Assembly (NCBI GenBank): GCA_944329505.1
Contig: CALVIJ010000061.1
Span: 1 to 5,841, forward strand
DNA length: 5,841 nucleotides
DNA from: an uncultured Bacilli bacterium
Lineage (GTDB): Bacteria; Bacillota_I; Bacilli_A; RF39; UBA660
Direction of reading: 5' to 3'
Made by a program: the position numbers and the translations under genes. Positions 1 through 4,702 of this stretch are shown in pieces. Below the pieces are notes generated by a model, which saw nothing but the letters and a program-made list of their open reading frames with translations, searched no databases and was not told the DNA's origin. How positions within the stretch are numbered: the first letter of the stretch is position 1; each line of letters begins with the position of its first letter.

Positions 1-77
1 CTAGTCTACTTAGTTATATGTTAGCGATGGGACTTATCTTTAATATTTCTAATGAAGAGATGCGTTATACAAATTAA
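1..77 (+). CDS. C-terminal end of a RodA/FtsW-family (SEDS) protein, partial
   Basis: Reading from base 3, the last 24 codons give SLLSYMLAMGLIFNISNEEM followed by RYTN and a TAA stop at 75-77. SEDS proteins (RodA, FtsW, SpoVE), the membrane glycosyltransferases that polymerise peptidoglycan, end in a last transmembrane helix introduced by a Gly-Ser-Ser-Leu-Leu type segment and closing with a G-L-x-x-N-I-S motif just before a short cytoplasmic tail. That is what is seen here. The 5' part of the gene lies outside the window, so RodA (elongation) and FtsW (division) cannot be told apart. The gene ends directly on a strong terminator whose left arm overlaps the stop codon. The call rests on only 24 residues. 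Confidence 0.72.
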   Translation, partial: SLLSYMLAMGLIFNISNEEMRYTN

Positions 78-140
78 AAAAGCTCAATTCTAGTAATGTC
101 TACCTAATGCGGTAGTTCACTAAAATTGGGCTTTTTATAA
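77..140 (+). terminator. Intrinsic terminator with a two-part stem after the RodA/FtsW gene
   Basis: An 18-base left arm (77-94) pairs with an 18-base right arm (119-136) with one G-U wobble and one mismatch. Inside it, a second stem CTACC (100-104) / GGTAG (111-115) closes a 6-base loop, separated from the outer stem by a small internal loop. The right arm ends in TTTTT, so it can stop plus-strand transcription. The left arm starts with a run of A, so the opposite strand also ends in T and the element may work in both directions, although the minus-strand gene stops about 90 bases away. Confidence 0.85.
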
Positions 141-196
141 TTAATTGTGTGATAGTTAATAAACAGATTGCTTTTAATATTTATGACTATAAAACT

Positions 197-219
197 TTGA
201 TAAAAATGATTTTTATATA
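197..219 (-). terminator. Possible weak terminator after the 99-residue membrane protein gene
   Basis: A perfect 7-bp inverted repeat of only A and T (200-206 with 210-216, loop TGA) lies about 10 bases past the stop codon of the minus-strand gene. The right arm on the minus strand carries a run of five T. With no G-C pairs it would be weak. The bidirectional element at 77-136 further downstream is the better candidate for the real stop. Confidence 0.3.
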
Positions 220-225
220 ATTTAT

Positions 226-525
226 TTAATTAGTATTATCTCTACCAAGTAGTATACCGTCATCTAAGCAGTATGAATATGTTCGATTATTATTGCCTTC
301 AAATTGCCAACAACCATCCTTGTCTCCTATATATTTCGCTTCTACACCACCTTTTTTTAATTGTTCTATTACTTCTTCTTTACTTTTGAGAATTAGTTGT
401 GTTTCGTTATTTTGTTTATTCTCGTTAGTTGTATCTTTTGGTGTTATATTAGAACGATATACAAAGTAACCAACTACTCCAGTTAGGACAAGAATTAATA
501 AAACTATACATATATTTTTTTTCAT
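226..525 (-). CDS. Small single-pass membrane protein of unknown function (99 aa)
   Basis: The N-terminus MKKNICIVLLILVLTGVVGY is a short positive stretch followed by a hydrophobic helix (about residues 4-23). This is a signal anchor or uncleaved signal peptide, with no lipobox Cys at a lipoprotein position. A polar Asn/Lys/Thr-rich linker (24-45) leads to a small domain (46-99), predicted to be exposed outside the cell. It holds a charged helix (KSKEEVIEQLKKGG) and a beta-looking segment with C72 and C86, which could form a disulphide. The start is supported by a weak AAAGAAG about nine bases upstream of the ATG and a promoter-like pair further up. I do not recognise the family. It lies 197 bases downstream of the prepilin/beta-helix gene on the same strand, but nothing ties the two together functionally. 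Coding is supported by the ordered signal-anchor/linker/domain layout. Confidence 0.7.
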   Translation of the reverse strand: MKKNICIVLLILVLTGVVGYFVYRSNITPKDTTNENKQNNETQLILKSKEEVIEQLKKGGVEAKYIGDKDGCWQFEGNNNRTYSYCLDDGILLGRDNTN

Positions 526-557
526 ATTGTCACGCTTCTTTCGTTTTTAATTTACTA

Positions 558-586
558 ATCAGAGGTGTCACAATAGTTATAGTCAA
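558..586 (-). promoter_or_regulatory. Candidate promoter for the 99-residue membrane protein
   Basis: On the minus strand, TTGACT (586-581, five of six to the -35 consensus) and TCTGAT (563-558, four of six to -10, keeping the first T and final AT) are separated by 17 bases. Transcription would begin near 551, leaving a leader of about 26 bases. Two copies of the plus-strand octamer ACAATAGT (570-577 and 588-595, 18 bases apart) fall over the spacer and just upstream of the -35, where an operator could sit. Confidence 0.4.
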
Positions 587-664
587 AACAATAGTCTCTT
601 AGTGAATTGTTATGTATACATTTTGAACATACTTGTGATACTCATTAGGCATATAACTTTATCC

Positions 665-681
665 AAAAAGGAAATTTTTCC
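665..681 (-). terminator. Possible weak terminator of the pilin/beta-helix gene
   Basis: On the minus strand, GGAAA and TTTCC (681-677 with 674-670) form a short stem with a very small loop, followed at once by TTTTT (669-665). It lies about 40 bases after the stop at 723. The stem is short, so this is tentative. Confidence 0.35.
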
Positions 682-722
682 AAACTATCATAATGTTATC
701 TACTTTAACCAATTAAACTTTA

Positions 723-2489
723 TTAGCCATCACACCATACATAATTGGTATATAAATTTCTCGGTAAATTATCGTGAATACTTCCACCAATTAAAGAAGA
801 AGAACCTTGATAGTATGTACCATCGCTCCAATGGTAACATCCATCCTTTAAACCACCTGATTGCTCTTGGTCTACACTAGTATTATGGTCAATTTCACCA
901 CCATACATATAAAATCTATTATAATTACGAACACCAGCATCATAATGGGCATTATTATGATGAATTCTTCCACTGTGCAAATGTAAAGAACCATAATTCC
1001 AAAGAGTTCCGTCCCATGATTGATTATCATGAATATTAACATCATATAAATGCATAGTTCCTGCTCCCCAGATTGCTCCACCACCAGCAGTAGTATAATT
1101 GTTTAAAATTTCTACATTGCGCAAAGTAACATTTGAACTAGGGTCTCTATTAATTGCACCACCATAGTTATTTAAATTTCTAGCATTTCTTAGTATACAG
1201 TTTTGAATTATGGTTTCACCGGTTAATGCAAGCATCGCATTTTTTGCATTCTTATTGTTACCATCAATAATTAAATTATTTATAATTAGTTTAGAATTTT
1301 TGTTAGCTTGATAAATCATGGCCCATTCATAGGTGTCATTTCTATAAATAATATACTTGTTATTTCCATCGCTTGTTAATGTTACTGTTTTAGCACCAGT
1401 AAGTGATTGAAGTTGATTACTTAAATGAATATTAGATAATAAGACAACTTGTCCGTTATTTTCTACTGTATCAAATGCTTTTTGAAGAGTTGCAAAAGGT
1501 TTTTTTCTGGAACCATAACCACTATCACTACCACTAGCTGATATATAACAAATATTTCCTGGACAGAAAGTTTCTTCTACTTTGCCTACCTTTCCATCAG
1601 AAATGTTTCCTGCTTTATCTTTCACCCAAATATAATATGTTCCTGGTTCTAAAGCCTTAGAAAAGGTTTTAGTCTCTTTTGCATCACTAGATACGGAAAT
1701 CCATCCACTGTCATCTTCACTTGGTTTTGAATTAGTTGTAGAAATATACATTCCATTAATTCCACTAATGTCATCTCTAGCTATTATTTGTAGATTGTTT
1801 TTATCATCATTCCATGTTCCCATAGTCACTTTTGTAATAACAGGGACATCACTATCAATATTTATGAGATTAATTTTAGAGGAAATAATTTTTTGACTTT
1901 TAAGTCTAGCTTCTAATTGGCCGATTTTCGTAAATGTCAACTCAATGTTACCGCCTTTATCTGCACTACTATCTCTAGTCCATGTTCCTCCATCAATTCG
2001 GTGAGAAGCTTCATAATTACCATCTATTGAAGGATAAATTATTGTGACTTTTCTCTGTTTAACCCAACTACTACCACTTGGCTCAACTTTAAAGTCTATC
2101 ATTGGTAAGGATGATAATTCTTCACACTCATCACCAGCTTTAAGTTCATAGTCGGCATTTCCAGTACTATATACTGTTACCATTACTGATTGATCTGTTA
2201 TATCTTTACCGGTTGTAACGTCAATTACTGGGGCAACTAACTTACCATCATCAACTAGTCTTTGAATTGGGATACAGTATCTTCCACTCTTTCCTGGTGG
2301 ATATTCACTTGGGTGTTCCCTTATATACTAATCTGTAGCATCAAAAATGAGCTGGTTTTCTGTTTCTTCTGCTGTATTTCCACTATTTGTAATTCTATTA
2401 ATCATGCCAGGAACAATTAATACTAATAACAAAGATATAATAACAATTACTCCTAATAATTCTGCTAAGGTAAATCCTTTTTGGTTCGT
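723..2489 (-). pseudogene. Type IV prepilin fused to Ig-like and beta-helix domains; ACG start and in-frame TAG
   Basis: One continuous frame of 588 codons plus TAA. Codons 2-5 read NQKG, then FTLAELLGVIVIISLLLVLI, a class III (prepilin peptidase) signal with the cleavage Gly, Phe+1, Glu+5 and the hydrophobic N-terminal helix of pilins and ComGC-like pseudopilins. A pilin-like head follows to about residue 122, with YCIPIQ near 71-76 and C72/C122 as a possible disulphide. Two Ig-like regions (about 130-212 and 215-305, the second ending in WVKDKAGNIS) precede a right-handed parallel beta-helix (about 314-588). The helix opens with YISASGSDSGYGSRKKPFAT and continues in Asn/Gly-rich turns of about 20-25 residues. 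The product would be an exported pilus-associated adhesin. An AAGGAGGT site sits seven bases before codon 1, but that codon (2489-2487) is ACG where ATG is expected, and codon 54 (2330-2328) is TAG between ATD and YIRE. No other in-frame start with an RBS lies between them; the next Met is residue 103. The frame is otherwise open, so the damage is recent or is bypassed. Domain calls are firm for the prepilin and beta-helix, weaker for the Ig-like regions. Confidence 0.82.
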
Positions 2490-2496
2490 GAAGCTA

Positions 2497-2503
2497 CCTC
2501 CTT
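2497..2503 (-). promoter_or_regulatory. Strong Shine-Dalgarno that fixes the pilin start at an ACG codon
   Basis: The minus strand reads AAGGAGG at 2503-2497, leaving seven bases to the ACG codon at 2489-2487, an ideal distance. The codon is followed by NQKGFTLAEL, the usual length of leader before the prepilin cleavage site. RBS spacing and leader length therefore both point to this codon as the ancestral ATG. Confidence 0.8.
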
Positions 2504-2512
2504 ATTATTATC

Positions 2513-2521
2513 AGTATATCA
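2513..2521 (-). promoter_or_regulatory. Extended -10 promoter of the pilin gene
   Basis: On the minus strand TG-A-TATACT (2521-2513) matches the extended -10 form (TGnTATAAT with one change). The -35 position falls in the T-run of the rpmF terminator and has no good match, which is typical of extended -10 promoters. Transcription would start near 2506 and give a very short leader carrying the RBS. The pilin gene therefore appears to have its own promoter and not to depend on the yceD-rpmF operon. Confidence 0.5.
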
Positions 2522-2532
2522 CAAAATACTCG

Positions 2533-2561
2533 AAAAAAAACAGCTCTATAAGAACTTTTTT
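2533..2561 (-). terminator. Intrinsic terminator after rpmF
   Basis: On the minus strand AGTTCT-TAT-AGAGCT (2556-2542) forms a 6-bp stem with one G-U pair and a 3-base loop, followed after one base by eight T (2540-2533). A run of A on the other side (2561-2557) can extend pairing with the T-run past one mismatch. It begins about 20 bases after the rpmF stop and separates the operon from the pilin promoter. Confidence 0.75.
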
Positions 2562-2578
2562 AGAACATCTTTCTAAAA

Positions 2579-2773
2579 TTATTCTTCTGTAGCTGCTTCT
2601 TTTGTAGCAATAATTTCTTTACCTTTATAAGTTCCACATTTTTTACATACACGATGTGGTTTAACAGGTTCTCCACATTTTGGACATACTGTTACAGTAT
2701 TAGCACTTATTTTATAATGAGTACGACGCATTCTACCACTAGTCTTACTAACTTTTCTTGCTGGTACGGCCAT
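2579..2773 (-). CDS. rpmF: Ribosomal protein L32
   Basis: A 64-residue protein starting MAVPARKVSKTSGRMRRTHY, the standard N-terminus of bacterial L32 (bL32), a component of the 50S subunit. Residues 30-47 hold the zinc-ribbon type with CPKCGEP and CKKCGTY, so all four Cys ligands are present (the C+ form). Length is normal for the family, with a short acidic tail (ATKEAATEE). The start is fixed by AGGAGGT six bases upstream of the ATG, and that site overlaps the stop codon of yceD, so translation is probably coupled. A terminator follows. The gene is intact although both neighbouring genes on the same strand carry in-frame TAG codons. Confidence 0.97.
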   Translation of the reverse strand: MAVPARKVSKTSGRMRRTHYKISANTVTVCPKCGEPVKPHRVCKKCGTYKGKEIIATKEAATEE

Positions 2774-2779
2774 GATAAC

Positions 2780-2786
2780 ACCTCCT
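2780..2786 (-). promoter_or_regulatory. rpmF ribosome binding site overlapping the yceD stop
   Basis: AGGAGGT on the minus strand at 2786-2780 shares bases with the TAG terminator of yceD (2787-2785). This arrangement suggests translational coupling. It is also the best local evidence that TAG at this position really is a stop. Confidence 0.8.
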
Positions 2787-3243
2787 ATAATAGATCTTTT
2801 AATTTGGCAAGGCTATTATTTGCCTTTTCTTCGCCATCAGTTATTAGTTCCCAACCGTTTCCTTTTGTTTTCATATTTTTGGCCTTTGGGCTAACGACTC
2901 TCATGGGAATTTCCATTAATATATTTTCCTATATTATTGGGAAAATATCAATAGTTTTTTTGTTTTTTTTGAAGTTTTCGTCAATTTCATTTAAATTTTC
3001 TTCAACTTCTAAAGCAAATGGATAATCTACTGGTTCTAGAGTAAGATTACAAGGTAAAATCATTTTGCCTTGTATGTTTAATTTTATGAAGTATTCTTCT
3101 AAATCTTGGATTATTTCTCCTTGAACTATTACTTCATCCATACTTAAGATTCCAGCTTTTTTTAAATCATCTTCAGGAAAATTTACTTTAGTGTCGATGA
3201 CAATTTTTGGTTTCGTATTTAAAATATTTAAATCAATTTCCAT
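2785..3243 (-). pseudogene. yceD: YceD/DUF177 family protein (YlbN-like), interrupted by in-frame TAG
   Basis: The frame encodes 152 residues if codon 105 is counted. The N-terminal part has the family block KMILPCNLTLEPVDYPFALE (about residues 61-80). The C-terminal part has the block IDIFPII-x-ENILMEIPMRVV and the usual end KLKDLL. DUF177 proteins sit next to rpmF in most bacteria and are linked to 23S rRNA and 50S maturation (known from the family). Here x, codon 105 (2931-2929), is TAG. The frame is continuous on both sides, so this is a single-base change from a sense codon (GAG, CAG, AAG or TGG are each one step away). An ATG at 2916-2914, with AGGA about ten bases upstream, could restart a 43-residue C-terminal piece. 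The chosen start (MEIDLNIL) has GGTGG five bases upstream; in-frame ATGs at 3261 and 3255 lie on or next to the -10 box and are unlikely. The natural terminal stop is also TAG, overlapping the rpmF RBS. Confidence 0.85.
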
Positions 3244-3259
3244 TTGAACCACCATAAAC

Positions 3260-3288
3260 ATTATATATTATTTTAAAATCGAGTGCAA
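3260..3288 (-). promoter_or_regulatory. Promoter of the yceD-rpmF operon
   Basis: On the minus strand TTGCAC (3288-3283, four of six) and a perfect TATAAT (3265-3260) are spaced by 17 bases. Transcription would start near 3253, about ten bases before the MEIDLNIL start, so the leader would contain little more than the GGTGG ribosome site (3253-3249). This also argues against the upstream in-frame ATGs. Confidence 0.6.
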
Positions 3289-3338
3289 ATTCAGTATATT
3301 TTTTTATATTTTTAACAAACTAATTTTGGGTGGGTTTT

Positions 3339-3833
3339 ATGAATTTTTTGATATATATTGCAATTTTTTTATTAAAAATTATTGAGGATGCTTTAGCTAC
3401 TTTACGATTAATCGTAGTTAGTAATGGCAAAAAAAAATTAGGTGCGATACTGCAATTTGTGGTGACTTTGATTTGGATTGTATTAACAGGTACTGTTTTA
3501 ATGGGATTACAAAAAGATATTTTTAAAGCTATTGCCTTTGCTTTTGGAGCACTTTTTGGATCATATTTAGGCAGTGTTTTAGAGGAAAAGATAGCTCTTG
3601 GAACTAATGTGTTTATGGTGGAAATTAATAGAGATAAGGCACAAGTTCTTATAAATAATTTGGAAAATGAAAAATTTAAAATTTCTAAAATTAAAAGTGG
3701 GAATGACGGAATGGTTATTTTAATGATTACAGGAGCTAGAAAACAAACTAGTAAGGTTGTTTCAATAATTAAAAATATTGATGATAAAGCGGTAATTTTA
3801 AGTGAAAAAGTTAAAATTGTTCCTTCTTTTTAA
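3339..3833 (+). CDS. UPF0316 membrane protein (DUF5698 + DUF2179, YebE-like)
   Basis: The 164-residue protein has a membrane half with three hydrophobic segments (about residues 3-20, 36-56 and 61-80). These include IEDALATLRLIVVSNGKKK and AFAFGALFGSYLGSVLEEKIALG, patterns of the UPF0316/YebE family. A soluble DUF2179 domain follows (about 88-164), beginning FMVEINRDKAQVLINNLEN and containing SGNDGMVILMITGARKQ. DUF2179 is a small alpha/beta domain shared with YitT-type membrane proteins; the function of UPF0316 proteins is not established. The start at ATG 3339 is preferred to an in-frame GTG at 3330, because the G-rich GGGTGGG just before the ATG can serve as its RBS while nothing suitable precedes the GTG. 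The gene is divergent from yceD, and its last 23 bases overlap the end of the phosphodiesterase gene on the other strand, with no terminator between them. Confidence 0.88.
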   Translation: MNFLIYIAIFLLKIIEDALATLRLIVVSNGKKKLGAILQFVVTLIWIVLTGTVLMGLQKDIFKAIAFAFGALFGSYLGSVLEEKIALGTNVFMVEINRDKAQVLINNLENEKFKISKIKSGNDGMVILMITGARKQTSKVVSIIKNIDDKAVILSEKVKIVPSF

Positions 3834-4443
3834 TTATTTTATACATATTTAAAGAATAGTCCGTGATGATGTTTTCATTTTTATTGATTTTATTTAATTC
3901 TTCTTTGGTATTTACTGTCCATCTAAAGGTTTCTTTATTTGGAATTTTTTTATTATATATATAATTTATGGAATTGAAATCAAAGTTATTACTTAAGTAC
4001 TTATTATTTATTTTTACACTGATAATTAATCCGCATTTTATATTAGAGAATTGTTTAAAATATTTTATAAATTGATAATTGAAACTACAAATATAATAAT
4101 TTAAGTTATATTTATTTAATGTTTTGATTAACTTTTTTGACATTATTTTTATATCTTTTTTATCTACTTTAACTTCAATCATAATTATTTTATTATTATT
4201 TGCATTATTTAAAATTTCTTCTAATGTGTTTAAACCAAGTTTTTGTAATTTTATGGCATTTGTATGATTTATATAATTGCCATTATAAAACGGATCATGA
4301 TTTATAATTAATTTATTGTCTTTGGTTAATCTTATATCTAATTCTACACCATCAGTATATTTACTTTTCAAACTATTGATAATGGCTTCTAAGCTGTTTT
4401 CTCGATGAATTCCATCATTACCTCTATGAGCGATTATTTTCAT
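3811..4443 (-). CDS. Glycerophosphodiester phosphodiesterase (GDPD family)
   Basis: A 210-residue enzyme of the GDPD TIM-barrel family, which hydrolyses glycerophosphodiesters to sn-glycerol 3-phosphate and an alcohol. It starts MKIIAHRGNDG with the catalytic/metal site His6-Arg7. ENSLEA (15-20) replaces the usual ENT motif. DGVELDIRLTKDNKLIINHD (31-50) supplies metal ligands E34 and D36 and the catalytic H49-D50 pair. IMIEVK (E90, K92) gives the next ligand. The C-terminus has WTVNTKEEL and IITDY, the usual closing strand. There is no signal peptide, so it is cytoplasmic and a short form of the family. An open frame runs 39 codons further upstream from a GTG, but that stretch crosses a terminator hairpin and an RNA element, so the ATG at 4443 is chosen. 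No Shine-Dalgarno precedes this ATG, which is unusual for this window. It is very rich in Asn, Ile and Lys. Confidence 0.9.
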   Translation of the reverse strand: MKIIAHRGNDGIHRENSLEAIINSLKSKYTDGVELDIRLTKDNKLIINHDPFYNGNYINHTNAIKLQKLGLNTLEEILNNANNNKIIMIEVKVDKKDIKIMSKKLIKTLNKYNLNYYICSFNYQFIKYFKQFSNIKCGLIISVKINNKYLSNNFDFNSINYIYNKKIPNKETFRWTVNTKEELNKINKNENIITDYSLNMYKIIKKKEQF

Positions 4444-4481
4444 ATTATAGTTTATTAAATTATAATTTTTATATTCATAAT

Positions 4482-4505
4482 AAAAAGCGGTCGCTTTAAG
4501 CGACC
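4482..4505 (-). terminator. Intrinsic terminator upstream of the GDPD gene
   Basis: The minus strand reads GGTCGCTT-A-AAGCGACC (4505-4489), a perfect palindrome around one base (in practice a 6-bp GC-rich stem with a 5-base loop), then GC and TTTTT (4486-4482). It is the most GC-rich hairpin in the window. It stands between a strong promoter and the GDPD start, where no protein gene ends. Confidence 0.8.
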
Positions 4506-4597
4506 TAGGAGTAAAAATTGAGAATAAAATTCTCAAAGAAATTATATGCCCTCTACCCACCCTTGAATATTTCTATTCTACTCTCTAAACATTTCTC
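4482..4597 (-). ncRNA. Unassigned structured RNA: small RNA or attenuated leader of the GDPD gene
   Basis: A near-consensus promoter gives a start near 4597 and an intrinsic terminator ends at about 4482, so the product is about 116 nt with no open frame that has an RBS. In transcript order the minus strand holds: GAGTA (4583-4579) able to pair with TACTC (4513-4509); a perfect 5-bp hairpin GAATA-GAAA-TATTC with a GNRA loop (4578-4565); a G-rich run GGGTGGGTAGAGGG (4562-4549); a perfect 8-bp hairpin TTGAGAAT-AAA-type (4536-4518); and the terminator. The multi-hairpin fold closed by a long-range pairing is the layout of a riboswitch or a compact sRNA. The GDPD start is about 40 bases past the terminator, which favours an attenuator, but no antiterminator pairing was found by eye. 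I could not match it to a known family. Confidence 0.55.
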
Positions 4598-4603
4598 ATT
4601 ATC

Positions 4604-4632
4604 ATTATAGAATATTTTTAAACATATGGCAA
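4604..4632 (-). promoter_or_regulatory. Strong promoter of the unassigned RNA / GDPD leader
   Basis: TTGCCA (4632-4627, four of six) and a perfect TATAAT (4609-4604) on the minus strand are separated by exactly 17 bases. Transcription would start at or near G4597. It lies just after the tmk terminator and drives only the hairpin-rich stretch and, on readthrough, the GDPD gene. Confidence 0.7.
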
Positions 4633-4645
4633 CAATTTTTGATAT

Positions 4646-4672
4646 ATAAAAAGAAAGTTTTTAACTTTCTTT
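4646..4672 (-). terminator. Intrinsic terminator after tmk
   Basis: On the minus strand AAAGAAAGTT (4672-4663, preceding a short loop) pairs with AACTTTCTTT (4659-4650) in a perfect 10-bp stem, continuing into a T-rich tail (4651-4646). It lies about 30 bases after the tmk stop and closes the folA-tmk operon. Confidence 0.8.
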
Positions 4673-4702
4673 GGTTGTTTATATATTACTTTAAATACAA
4701 AT

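Larger units (their letters stand above)
526..722. other. Non-coding gap between the membrane protein and the beta-helix pilin
   Basis: No open frame with a plausible start and RBS is visible on either strand in these 197 bases. The gap contains the promoter candidate at 558-586, a perfect 10-bp palindrome ATGTATACAT at 612-621 (possibly a regulator site, possibly chance in AT-rich DNA) and a weak hairpin at 665-681. Confidence 0.5.

Noticed and set aside
602..880. Plus-strand open frame of 92 codons
   Set aside because: Its second half lies antisense to the beta-helix coding sequence and its first half is AT-rich non-coding DNA; there is no RBS and no recognisable protein pattern.
872..1084. 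Minus-strand open frame of 70 codons
   Set aside because: It is an alternative frame inside the beta-helix domain; the repetitive Asn/His codons of the real frame read as Ile/Met runs here.
2312..2330. AGG recoded to Met, as reported for some uncultured Bacilli
   Set aside because: The few AGG codons seen, such as YIRE in the pilin and the KRR tail of folA, sit comfortably as Arg; the ordinary ATG starts give no hint of such a change.
2347..2592. Plus-strand open frame of 81 codons with hydrophobic residues
   Set aside because: It is the antisense of the prepilin N-terminal helix and of the rpmF terminator, with no RBS.
2328..2931. Complete reassignment of TAG to an amino acid
   Set aside because: If TAG were always sense, the DUF177 frame would run on about 28 codons into rpmF past a coupled stop/RBS. 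The terminal TAG there is best read as a real stop, so only partial suppression or decay remains plausible.
2654..3025. Plus-strand open frame of 123 codons
   Set aside because: It is antisense to rpmF and the DUF177 gene; the minus strand carries clear family sequence and RBS sites.
4444..4560. 39-codon N-terminal extension of the GDPD gene from a GTG
   Set aside because: The stretch covers two perfect hairpins and a terminator, and the GDPD fold normally begins within a few residues of the HRG motif, so the ATG at 4443 is the natural start.
4482..4597. Tetrahydrofolate riboswitch (the transcript contains GAGAGTAG near its 5' end, and folA is nearby) or a T-box leader
   Set aside because: The 5' string resembles the THF aptamer start, but the following helices and the matching 3' segment are absent, and the downstream gene is not a folate gene. 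The T-box GGTGGNACCGCG segment is also missing.
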